From IMG/VR virus record IMGVR_UViG_3300032050_000777, positions 1 through 24,558 of that record: 24,558 nucleotides of DNA; one strand, written 5' to 3'. The notes beneath the pieces are model-generated. The model searched no databases, was not told the origin of the DNA, and saw only the letters and a program-made list of their open reading frames with translations. The stretch is from a virus. This document shows positions 1 to 6,543 of this stretch, in pieces. How positions within the stretch are numbered: position 1 is the stretch's first letter; the number at the start of each line of letters is the position of its first letter. A program made the translations under genes and the position numbers.

Positions 1-228
1 GCCTTTTATGAAGGTATCAATCTTTGCTTCCAGCCTGTCAAGCCTATCAAGCACTCGATTGATGTCGTTATGGACTTCTACCTTGGTAACGTATTCCCGA
101 GCAATCTCTTCTCGGGTCTTGTTGAGCAGAATCTCAACCCGCTTAAGCTCAGTAGACTTTTCCTTCAGAACCCAAGACAACAGCCCAATAATCACCGACA
201 ACACGGTGTTCCAGATACTGAGTTCCAT
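1..228 (-). CDS. Small membrane-anchored coiled-coil protein, 3' end cut by window edge
   Basis: The reading frame starts at ATG 228-226 and stays open to base 1, giving 76 residues without a stop, so the C-terminus lies outside the window. Residues 4-22 (SIWNTVLSVIIGLLSWVLK) form one hydrophobic span. The charged remainder has heptad-like spacing of Leu, Ile and Val (DINRVLDRLDRLEAKIDTF), as in a coiled coil. A short N-terminal anchor plus coiled coil is a common form of small phage protein found near lysis genes, but nothing here proves a lysis role. It begins one base after the stop of the 84-aa gene at 230-484, so the two are probably co-transcribed. The Shine-Dalgarno is weak. The gene is likely real; its function is unknown. 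Confidence 0.7.
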   Translation of the reverse strand, partial: MELSIWNTVLSVIIGLLSWVLKEKSTELKRVEILLNKTREEIAREYVTKVEVHNDINRVLDRLDRLEAKIDTFIKG

Positions 229-229
229 T

Positions 230-484
230 TCAGCAGTTCCATGCCCTAAGCGATTTATTGATCCGGCTGTTGGGATCGTTGGCTGTCTTGGCGCTCGTGA
301 GTTTCTTCTTCATACCGGACATCCGGGCGCAAAAAGAGTCGCGGCGGGAGCCGCCCTCAGGTTGAGGGGCTTTGAGTCCCGGCTTGCCGGGGTTGGCGGC
401 GTTGTAAGAAGCACGGCCCTTGGCGTTAAGGCCACCCTTTTCGGATTTGCCTTCCTTGCGAGTCCAAGCGGGGGTCTTTGCCAT
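230..484 (-). CDS. Small basic phage protein, DUF6321-like
   Basis: This 84-residue, strongly basic protein begins MAKTPAWTRKEGKSEKGGLN and carries the blocks KGRASYNAANPGKPGLKAPQ and FCARMSGMKKKLTSAKTAND. I recognise this as a small conserved phage protein, which I believe is the family called DUF6321. The name is from memory and unverified. No enzyme motif is visible. The many Lys and Gly residues would suit nucleic-acid binding, but that is inference. It is the first gene after a candidate promoter with a palindrome (517-545) and ends one base before the next small gene, so both may form a short separately controlled unit at the end of the leftward module. The Shine-Dalgarno is poor (GGA about seven bases upstream of the ATG). 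Confidence 0.85.
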   Translation of the reverse strand: MAKTPAWTRKEGKSEKGGLNAKGRASYNAANPGKPGLKAPQPEGGSRRDSFCARMSGMKKKLTSAKTANDPNSRINKSLRAWNC

Positions 485-516
485 AACTAGTCCGTCAGAT
501 AGACGATGCTAAGCGA

Positions 517-545
517 AGTATAGACGGTAGGTACCGTCCCTACAA
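517..545 (-). promoter_or_regulatory. Candidate sigma70-type promoter reading leftward
   Basis: On the minus strand, TTGTAG (545-540) is followed by a 17-base spacer and then TATACT (522-517). That is a near-consensus -10 hexamer, a moderate -35 and ideal spacing. Transcription would start near 510, giving a leader of about 25 bases before the ATG at 484. It sits in the only gap of any size between the tail-type 202-aa gene and the small basic gene, where a promoter would be expected. The whole spacer is a palindrome, described separately. The call rests on sequence match only. Confidence 0.5.
523..538. promoter_or_regulatory. 16-bp palindrome in promoter spacer, candidate operator
   Basis: GACGGTA at 523-529 and TACCGTC at 532-538 are exact inverted copies separated by GG. 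The palindrome lies inside the 17-base spacer between the -35 and -10 hexamers of the candidate leftward promoter. That position fits a repressor operator or a spacer-acting activator site. The arms are too close to form a useful RNA hairpin. The regulator is unknown. Confidence 0.45.
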
Positions 546-552
546 GCCCCCG

Positions 553-1161
553 TCAAGGGGTCTGAATGAGCGTCCACGTTGTCGTTTGCGGGGTGTTGAT
601 TGGGTTCCATGTACGGCCCGGAGTATCTTCCGCCGTAGCGCCCTCGCTCATAGCAACATCTATTACTTTGGCGTTGGTGATGGTATCGGCAGCAGATGCG
701 TTTTCCGCCATGGTAAAGAAGCTCTCCATGGTGTTGGAGAGAGTCGATACACCACTAGTAGCCTCGGAGATGTAGTTATCCGTCGGCAAAATCCCCGTAC
801 GGACAAGCTCAGCGGCTTCCCCTGTAATACTGTAAGACCCAACTTCCAGATCCAAAGTCGGAGCGACGGGGACGTACTCCCCAAAAAACCAAAGGGACTG
901 GGTGCTACCTTCTACGTCATCTAGGTCAGAAAAGTTAAGAACCTGCCGCGCAAAATACCCACTAGTTACCCCAGTCCAAGCAGAGCTTAGTGGGTACGCG
1001 CCTAAACCAGCGTCCTCGTAAACAACAGGGCCGAAAAACCACTCAGACTGAGAGACCCCTTCTACGTTGGTTAAGTCGCCAAAAGCGATAACGGGGCGTA
1101 AAAGCGGCGTCCCTGTGGACCACCACGAGGATGTAGTAGGGAATGCGCCGTAACCAAGCAT
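553..1161 (-). CDS. Tail-fibre-like protein with a repeat shared with the 589-aa adhesin
   Basis: This is a 202-residue protein. Its first half has two related aromatic-rich segments: residues about 27-63, beginning FGDLTNVEGVSQSEWFFG, and about 77-94, FSDLDDVEGSTQSLWFFG. Each is followed by a G.Y-type motif. The middle contains GSYSITGEAAEL, one copy of the 22-residue repeat that fills the 589-aa protein at 6544-8313. The C-terminus (TWNPINTPQTTTWTLIQTP) resembles the Trp-rich ends of short-tailed phage fibre proteins. It begins three bases after the stop of the last paralog in the six-gene array, and that gene's CAAGGC-stop region supplies the only Shine-Dalgarno. Host recognition or fibre structure is inferred from composition and context. 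Confidence 0.75.
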   Translation of the reverse strand: MLGYGAFPTTSSWWSTGTPLLRPVIAFGDLTNVEGVSQSEWFFGPVVYEDAGLGAYPLSSAWTGVTSGYFARQVLNFSDLDDVEGSTQSLWFFGEYVPVAPTLDLEVGSYSITGEAAELVRTGILPTDNYISEATSGVSTLSNTMESFFTMAENASAADTITNAKVIDVAMSEGATAEDTPGRTWNPINTPQTTTWTLIQTP

Positions 1162-1164
1162 GTT

Positions 1165-1980
1165 TTAGCCTTGCGTCAAGGTTACTTCAAAACTAGAGGC
1201 GATATCTATTGAGCTATTAAGGTAGTTTCCGTAAACAAACATGAGGTAGCTACCGTTATAAACTCTTGGCATACCCAAACTTACTACGTCAGCAACACCA
1301 GTACCGTCCGCCGTGGTCTGACAATACAGTTGTGTTAGCACTCGATAGGCAACGATGTTAGTGTTTACACCGATTGCCGCAGTAAACGTAGCATCTTGGA
1401 CAGAACGAACCCCAACGTCCCCGCTCTGAAGTTTTAGGGGGAACCAACGATATTCTCGTGAGAAACCTTGTACATAAGGGGACAACACTGTCGCCGTTCT
1501 ACCAGCAACTCCTGCGCTATTTGTATAAGTTACAGTAACACCCCAATCTGGTGCTCCATCGTTTCCAGTAGGACCAATTTCAATAGCCAAATATACTCCA
1601 TCCCCATTAGTTGAGCCGTTATTATCTCTAGCCGGGAATGTAACGCTGTTGACCGTTTGCAGGGAGGTTGTACTTGAAAGAAGTCCGTGCCACAAACGGT
1701 CTACCATTAATATTTTTCTGGACGTAAGCGTAAAGTTACTCATCGGGCTGACTTTTAGCCCAGCGAGATACGTATTACCAGAGACCGGATTAGAAAAGGG
1801 TATGGCCCCAGCGTCAGAGTTTAAAAGTACGTTTCCAGAAGCCGCAGAGGGCTGAACCCCAGGACTAAAAAAAGAATACAGAATTCGAGTATCATTGTTT
1901 TGTCGATTAGCTATATTCCTAAACAAAGAATAGGTAGGTAGAAGGCCCGTAATTGCCTGATCCAAAGTAGAAATAGCCAT
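1165..1980 (-). CDS. Paralog 6 of tandem virion-protein array
   Basis: I place the start at ATG 1980 (MAISTLDQAITGLLPTY), giving 271 residues. It matches the N-terminus of the other five paralogs and follows a good Shine-Dalgarno (AGGGG) two bases after the previous stop. The frame also stays open to 2016, but that extension would overlap the previous gene and has no family match. Family motifs present in order are PFSNPVSGNTYLA, DRLWH, QTVNSVTFPARD.NGS, GVYLAIEI, YTNSAGVAGRT, LQSGDVGVRSVQ, NIVAYR and C-terminal TLTQG. The N-terminal 60 residues are the most divergent of the six. It is probably a virion surface or appendage protein. The family recurs in phages without an assigned function, as far as I recall. 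Confidence 0.85.
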   Translation of the reverse strand: MAISTLDQAITGLLPTYSLFRNIANRQNNDTRILYSFFSPGVQPSAASGNVLLNSDAGAIPFSNPVSGNTYLAGLKVSPMSNFTLTSRKILMVDRLWHGLLSSTTSLQTVNSVTFPARDNNGSTNGDGVYLAIEIGPTGNDGAPDWGVTVTYTNSAGVAGRTATVLSPYVQGFSREYRWFPLKLQSGDVGVRSVQDATFTAAIGVNTNIVAYRVLTQLYCQTTADGTGVADVVSLGMPRVYNGSYLMFVYGNYLNSSIDIASSFEVTLTQG

Positions 1981-1982
1981 GC

Positions 1983-2822
1983 TTACCCCTGCGTAACCGT
2001 CATCATACCTTGACAATAAGTGTCAATATCCTGAGTGGGCGTCATAACGACAAACGGCACTGTATTGTCGTACATAACCGGCATACCTCCAGTTAGAGGG
2101 TTTACGTCGTTTGGTACGTCTGCGTAACCCAACAAGACAGAGGCAATCTTTCTGTAGGCAACCAGATGCGCGACCCCGCTGCTATAGGGGGTTGTGAACG
2201 TAATATTTTGAATTGACCTGACGCCTCGATCAGAACCGTACAGGTTCAAATAAGTAAAAGTGCCAGCAGTGGTTGAGCCAGTCGGAAGTGTCGTAGTAGC
2301 CGCAGTGCCCCCGGCAATGGTTCTGGCTACGTTGTTTTCATTTGTGTACTCGACAGTTATTGTCGGTGTCACTGCACCAGAGGTCGCGGTGCTAATCTCT
2401 AGGCCCAAAAGTACGGCGAGCCCGTTAGTGGTACCGTTAGCATCACGAGGCGGGAAGGCGACAGAATTTACTGCTTGAGAGGCGGAAGACGTAATAGAAA
2501 TGCCGCTGTTATGCCAAAGTCTATCTGCCAGCATTACTGAGCCGGGAGGCAAAGCAGTGCCTGTTACCCTATAAGCGAGGGTGCTAAACCTTGCCAAATA
2601 GGTGGTTTCTCCCGCACCGGGGTTTACAAAACGTAGTTGCCCCGGATAGCTAGTCAGTGCCGCTCCACTAATACCGGGGGTTGGAGCAACTGCGGGGCCG
2701 GGGATCCCTGACTGATAAAATAAAGAAAACGGCCTGTTCACAACAGGAACGAACAAATTTTTATAAAAAAATACGCCCGGCTGACACCCCGCAATTACTC
2801 CGTTTACGTTAGCGATAGCCAT
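1983..2822 (-). CDS. Paralog 5 of tandem virion-protein array
   Basis: This 279-residue protein starts with MAIANVNGVIAGCQPGVFFY. It has the shared core: GIPGPAVAPTPGISGAALTS, GETTYLARF, LADRLWHNSGI, VNSVAFPPRDANGTTNG, VEYTNENNVARTI, GSDRGVRSIQ, HLVAYRKI and the C-terminal VTQG. It is closest to paralogs 1 and 4 in the proline-rich N-terminal segment, which suggests those three arose from a more recent duplication. The shared YTNSAGVAGRT motif has drifted here to YTNENNVARTI. The gene starts two bases after the stop of paralog 4, whose CAAGGC codons form the ribosome-binding site. There is no signal peptide or membrane span. A virion role is inferred from position between capsid and fibre-type genes. 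Confidence 0.87.
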   Translation of the reverse strand: MAIANVNGVIAGCQPGVFFYKNLFVPVVNRPFSLFYQSGIPGPAVAPTPGISGAALTSYPGQLRFVNPGAGETTYLARFSTLAYRVTGTALPPGSVMLADRLWHNSGISITSSASQAVNSVAFPPRDANGTTNGLAVLLGLEISTATSGAVTPTITVEYTNENNVARTIAGGTAATTTLPTGSTTAGTFTYLNLYGSDRGVRSIQNITFTTPYSSGVAHLVAYRKIASVLLGYADVPNDVNPLTGGMPVMYDNTVPFVVMTPTQDIDTYCQGMMTVTQG

Positions 2823-2824
2823 AA

Positions 2825-3640
2825 TTAGCCTTGGGAAAAAACAATCAAAGATTCAAATTCTGTTGCTGTATTGGTGTCCGGTCTAAATACAAGGAATGGC
2901 ACTGAGTCATTAAACAACTCCGGCATGGCCCCGGTCAGGCAATCTACGCCCAAAGAAAGGGCGTTTGGTATACAGGTGATTAAAGAAATCGGCCTATACG
3001 CTACCAGACCCATTGTCCCAACTAGATACCCGCCAGCAGTCAAACGAATAGACTGAACAGACCTAACCCCGGAATCCCCGCTCTGCAAACTAAAACAACA
3101 GAAAGTGCCGCTTGGTTGGCTCGATCCAATATTATCCGGTATGGTGTAGCCAAGCCGTCCCGCGACGCCCGCGCTGTTAGTATAGGACAGTTCAAATACT
3201 GCGTTACCTGACCCAAGAGTAGTAGCAATCTCAACTGCGATGTAAACGCCCTCTCCGTCAGAAGATTGATTTACATCTCGAGGCGGAAAAGCAACGGAGT
3301 TTACGGTCTGTACAGCCGGAGTATTTAGGTTAATCCCACTGCTGTGCCAGAGCCTATCCGCCAGCATAGCCCCGCCGCCGCTCCTTAGCGGGTTAGCTGA
3401 AAAGCGGGTAAGATAAGTTGACTGCCCCACCGGAGGGTTGGTAAATGGAATCTGTCCGGGGTAAGAAGTAAGCGCAGTGCCAGACATGCCCGAAGTCGGG
3501 GCGGCAGCAGCACCGGGAATGCTAGCTAAGTAAAATGGGGTAAACCACGGCGGCTCCCCAAGCCCCCCGCTAATTGTAGATCTATAGTAAATGGGTGGCC
3601 TACCACCGGCGATTACCCCATCCATACTAGTGATTGCCAT
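2825..3640 (-). CDS. Paralog 4 of tandem virion-protein array
   Basis: This 271-residue protein begins MAITSMDGVIAGGRPPIYYR. Core motifs are SIPGAAAAPTSGMSGTALTS, GQSTYLTRF, LADRLWHSSGI, QTVNSVAFPPRDVNQSSDG, GVYIAVEI, YTNSAGVAGRLG, LQSGDSGVRSVQSI, GLVAYRPIS and the C-terminal FSQG. It follows the unrelated 127-aa gene with no intergenic base and has its own strong Shine-Dalgarno, GGAGG eight bases before the ATG. Unlike the other paralogs it does not depend on a preceding paralog's end. The final tripeptide is SQG rather than TQG, so Gln-Gly is the invariant part. Function is unknown; a virion surface protein is the best guess. Confidence 0.87.
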   Translation of the reverse strand: MAITSMDGVIAGGRPPIYYRSTISGGLGEPPWFTPFYLASIPGAAAAPTSGMSGTALTSYPGQIPFTNPPVGQSTYLTRFSANPLRSGGGAMLADRLWHSSGINLNTPAVQTVNSVAFPPRDVNQSSDGEGVYIAVEIATTLGSGNAVFELSYTNSAGVAGRLGYTIPDNIGSSQPSGTFCCFSLQSGDSGVRSVQSIRLTAGGYLVGTMGLVAYRPISLITCIPNALSLGVDCLTGAMPELFNDSVPFLVFRPDTNTATEFESLIVFSQG

Positions 3641-4024
3641 TTACACAGCCTCCACGTACTGCGGGTCAAACGACGTACCAGACACGAGGATCGTCCCGTG
3701 CTCGACATCAAACTCCTGAATAGGGTATTCGCCGGGGTAAGTTACGTCAAATGGAGCGAGAACACGCACGTTCTGCCCTACCGTCCACGCGCCCCACACC
3801 CGCCCAGAGATCTCATCAGCACGGGCTTGCGTCAAAGCACCAGCCGTAACAAGTAGGTCAAGCCCCGCGAGAGTGCGTGAATCAAGTGTGTTGATCTTGT
3901 CAGTTACGTTATTAAACCGGAAAAGCCACGCCTCTACGTCTACGTTAGTCTTGGCGGAGTTCAGAACCCCGACAAACTCCGCATGGGTAAAGCGGTCGAT
4001 AAACTCTTGTTTGCTAAGTTCCAT
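3641..4024 (-). CDS. 127-aa helical phage protein interrupting the paralog array
   Basis: This 127-residue protein is unrelated to its neighbours. The N-terminal part (MELSKQEFIDRFTHAEFVGV, then a segment ending in LLVTAGALTQARADEI) looks helical. It resembles small phage proteins beginning with an LTKLQFLERFT-like segment and carrying an ALEA.GL...RA.EI block, which usually sit among tail or fibre genes. That resemblance is from memory. The C-terminus (residues about 75-127) looks beta-rich (VGQNVRVLAPFDVTYPGEYP, then VEHGTILVSGTSF). Placement between paralogs 3 and 4 suggests it serves them, perhaps as an assembly helper or adaptor, or that the array grew on both sides of it. Its start is coupled to the CAGGGC-stop of paralog 3. 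Confidence 0.8.
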   Translation of the reverse strand: MELSKQEFIDRFTHAEFVGVLNSAKTNVDVEAWLFRFNNVTDKINTLDSRTLAGLDLLVTAGALTQARADEISGRVWGAWTVGQNVRVLAPFDVTYPGEYPIQEFDVEHGTILVSGTSFDPQYVEAV

Positions 4025-4027
4025 GAT

Positions 4028-4879
4028 TTAGCCCTGAGTGTACTGAATCGTTGTAGCGCCGGAGTCCCCGCCTTGAAAACCAAAAGAATAACCCGCGAAG
4101 AGAAACAGAGTTTGCAATACTGAGTTATCAAAAAGGCGTGGGGCGGCGAGAGTTATGATGTCTCCAGCAGTACGCGCACCTTTTTGATTAAACGGAGGAA
4201 CAATACAAATTGGCCTAAACGCAATTAACCTTAAGCGGCTGTTTGCGTCAGTTAGGTAAGTCAAAGTCTGAATAGACTGAACGCCCGTGTCTCCAGAATC
4301 TAAACTAAACGGATAAATAGCAAAATGCCTTACGGTCGTAACAAAATCATTCGCCATCATTACACCAGCTCGCCCACTTACACCAGCGCTGTTAGTGTAG
4401 GAGATGGACGCAGTAGGCAGTGTACCGCCGAGGGTACTGGGATTATAAATCTCCAGAGCTACAAATACCCCCTCTCCTAAAGAGGAACCGTTTATGTCAC
4501 GGGTAGGCCAAGTAACGCTATTAACTGTCTGCGGGGTTAAAACTGCGGCGGTACCAGAACTCTCCCATAAACGGTCAATTATAAAAAAACTACCTTGAGA
4601 GGCCAGAGAAGTAGGGGGGGAATTAGACGTTCTGCGAACAGCGGCTAAATATGTATTGCCCGCTGCGGGGTTGGTAAAGGGCATTTGGCCTGTAGCAGAA
4701 GTAAGTGCAGTGCCAGCAAGGGTGCCAGATAGCGACGTTGAAGCCGGTGTAGGATAGCCAGTGTTATACCAGCTAGTATTCCAAGTCATGTCAAGAGTGG
4801 AAATAGTAGGGGGCTGTTTTACCACCTCTATGGGGGGCAACATACCGTCTACTGCCTGACTCAATGTAGTAATAGCCAC
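4028..4879 (-). CDS. Paralog 3 of tandem virion-protein array
   Basis: This 283-residue protein starts at a GTG (4879-4877) rather than ATG; the residues read MAITTLSQAVDGMLPPIEVV. Motifs are GTALTSATGQMPFTNP, GNTYLAAVR, IDRLWESSGT, QTVNSVTWPTRDINGSS, GVFVALEI, YTNSAGVSGRAG, LDSGDTGVQSIQ, LIAFRPI and C-terminal YTQG. It pairs with paralog 2: both have LLPP or MLPP at residues 12-16, DRLWE instead of DRLWH, and VTWP or VPWP where others have AFPP or AFPA. This pair therefore looks like a separate duplication. The ribosome-binding site lies in the CAAGGC end of paralog 2. Function is unknown; a virion protein is inferred. Confidence 0.87.
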   Translation of the reverse strand: MAITTLSQAVDGMLPPIEVVKQPPTISTLDMTWNTSWYNTGYPTPASTSLSGTLAGTALTSATGQMPFTNPAAGNTYLAAVRRTSNSPPTSLASQGSFFIIDRLWESSGTAAVLTPQTVNSVTWPTRDINGSSLGEGVFVALEIYNPSTLGGTLPTASISYTNSAGVSGRAGVMMANDFVTTVRHFAIYPFSLDSGDTGVQSIQTLTYLTDANSRLRLIAFRPICIVPPFNQKGARTAGDIITLAAPRLFDNSVLQTLFLFAGYSFGFQGGDSGATTIQYTQG

Positions 4880-4881
4880 GA

Positions 4882-5721
4882 CTAGCCTTGGGTAAACTGA
4901 TAGTTTATTTGATCGTAATAGCTTAAACTAGCTGACGTAATTACGTATTTTAAGTACATCAGTACACTATCATCAAATATTCGAGGAGCAGCTAAATTAA
5001 AAATGTCTTCTTCCGAAGACAACACTGTGTTTCCGCTAAATGAACTCGTAATGATAATCGGCCTGTAAGCAAACAAATTAGCGGTTCCACCACTCCAACC
5101 CCCAGCAGCAAAAGATACACTTTGTACAGACTGGACACCTACATCCCCAGCCTCCAGAGCAAAAAGCATTACCGATTTGAGCGCAGCTATACTGCTGGGG
5201 CGGGTAATGTTTTGCGCGATACGCCCGCTTATACCAACACTATTGGTATAATTAATCTCTACCGAAAACCCCGAGCTGGTAGAAGTAGGAAACTCAAGCG
5301 CTACATATACACCGTTACCTGATGAGGAGCCGTTTATATCCCTAGCGGGCCACGGGACGCTGTTAACAGTTTGAGTGGTTAATACGCCGGGTAAAAGGCC
5401 AGAATTTTCCCAAAGCCTATCCAATAAATAATAACAGTAACTATGCTCGTTCTGTTCAGCCCAAAAACTGGACGAAAAACGGGATAAGTAAGTGTTTCCA
5501 CTAGGGGGATTTGGAAAAGGCACCCCAGCGGGGGAGGAATACAGCGCCTGCCCGGCTAGCCCACTAGTATTTAAGGTTGCCGCAGGAGGGTATGCGCCAT
5601 AATACCAAAGCGAAATCCATCCACTTTGGTTAGAGCTAAGCGGCCCCGCAAGGTCAACTTTAATTGTGTTGACAGGAGGCAAAAGCCCACTCGCCGCCTG
5701 AGCAAGAGTAGTGATGGCCAT
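4882..5721 (-). CDS. Paralog 2 of tandem virion-protein array
   Basis: This 279-residue protein begins MAITTLAQAASGLLPPVNTI. Motifs in order are GLAGQALYSSPAGVPFPNPP, GNTYLSRF, LLDRLWENSGLLPG, QTVNSVPWPARDINGSSSG, GVYVALEF, YTNSVGISGRIA, LEAGDVGVQSVQSVSF, NLFAYRPI and C-terminal FTQG. The region around residues 75-95 has a family-unusual stretch rich in aromatic and acidic residues (SFWAEQNEHSYCYYLLDRLW). Such loop-length differences between paralogs suit variable surface loops on a shared scaffold. It starts three bases after the CAGGGG-stop of paralog 1. Virion role inferred. Confidence 0.87.
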   Translation of the reverse strand: MAITTLAQAASGLLPPVNTIKVDLAGPLSSNQSGWISLWYYGAYPPAATLNTSGLAGQALYSSPAGVPFPNPPSGNTYLSRFSSSFWAEQNEHSYCYYLLDRLWENSGLLPGVLTTQTVNSVPWPARDINGSSSGNGVYVALEFPTSTSSGFSVEINYTNSVGISGRIAQNITRPSSIAALKSVMLFALEAGDVGVQSVQSVSFAAGGWSGGTANLFAYRPIIITSSFSGNTVLSSEEDIFNLAAPRIFDDSVLMYLKYVITSASLSYYDQINYQFTQG

Positions 5722-5724
5722 GAC

Positions 5725-6531
5725 TTACCCCTGTGTAACCGTCATTGATCCTTGAATCGAGGTAGTAGTAGTTGTTTGGGGTAGAAAAATAACAAAAGGT
5801 ACCGTATTGTTAAACATCCGAGGCATACCGCTAGTCAGCGCGTCTACAGCGGCGGCAGAACCGGAAGCGGGGCACTGCACAGATACAAGTGGCCTGTACG
5901 CAACCAGATGAATAACACCACTTGTCCATGTAGCGCTGAGCGTAACGGACTGAACTGACTGCACGCCCAAGTCGCCAGCCTGCAAACTGATCGGGTAGAA
6001 CGTACCAGCGGCGGAGGTCGCATTCGTGGCAATGATATTGGTGCCCGTGCGGCCAGCGGCTCCAACGCTATTGGTATAAGAAACCGTGATTGTGGGGGTT
6101 CCAGCACCCGTCACGGTAGATACTTCAACCCCCAGCACAACTCCAGCGCCATTAACGGTGCCACTGGAATCCCTCGCCGGGAAAGCTACGCTATTGACAG
6201 TCTGCGGAGAGGTAGAAGTGATTGTAATGCCGCTGTTATGCCAGAGCCTATCGGCCAGCGTAACGGTGCCGATCTGCGCGGATGAAATGCCAACAAAGCG
6301 GGCCAGATAAGAGTTTCCACTTGCCGGATTGGTAAACGGCAACTGCCCTGCGTAAGAAGTAAGTGCCGCGCCGCTAATACCGGGAGTGGGCGCAACGGCG
6401 GGGCCGGGGATGCCCGCTGTATAAAACGTGGAGTACGGGCGACCAGCAACCAACGTACCAGACAGCGCTTTGATATAGAACTGAGGGATCTGTGCCCCAG
6501 CAATTACTTGGTCCAGATTCGTGATAGCCAT
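5725..6531 (-). CDS. Paralog 1 of tandem virion-protein array
   Basis: This 268-residue protein, first of the array in transcription order, begins MAITNLDQVIAGAQIPQFYI. It carries the clearest family core: GIPGPAVAPTPGISGAALTS, PFTNPASGNSYLARF, LADRLWHNSGITITS, QTVNSVAFPARDSSGTVNG, VSYTNSVGAAGRTG, LQAGDLGVQSVQSVTLS, HLVAYRPL, GMPRMFNNTVPFVIFLP and C-terminal TVTQG. There is no signal peptide, membrane segment or catalytic motif. The alternating small and hydrophobic residues suggest a beta-sandwich. The gap to the upstream 589-aa gene is 12 bases and its Shine-Dalgarno is weak (GGGC). I recall single-copy relatives in many phages annotated only as hypothetical; here there are six copies. Confidence 0.87.
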   Translation of the reverse strand: MAITNLDQVIAGAQIPQFYIKALSGTLVAGRPYSTFYTAGIPGPAVAPTPGISGAALTSYAGQLPFTNPASGNSYLARFVGISSAQIGTVTLADRLWHNSGITITSTSPQTVNSVAFPARDSSGTVNGAGVVLGVEVSTVTGAGTPTITVSYTNSVGAAGRTGTNIIATNATSAAGTFYPISLQAGDLGVQSVQSVTLSATWTSGVIHLVAYRPLVSVQCPASGSAAAVDALTSGMPRMFNNTVPFVIFLPQTTTTTSIQGSMTVTQG

Positions 6532-6543
6532 TGACTTTGCCCG

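Noticed and set aside
8-490. Plus-strand open frame of 160 residues over the left end
   Set aside because: It lies opposite two better supported minus-strand genes, including the small basic DUF6321-like protein, and its sequence looks random.
1981-2016. Twelve-residue N-terminal extension of paralog 6 (MSRYDDGYAGVS)
   Set aside because: It would overlap the end of paralog 5, has no family match, and the internal ATG at 1980 has the ribosome site used in the rest of the array.
1165-6531. Diversity-generating retroelement acting on the paralog array
   Set aside because: The variability pattern made me consider it, but there is no reverse transcriptase gene or template-repeat structure in the window. 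Plain duplication and divergence explain the array.
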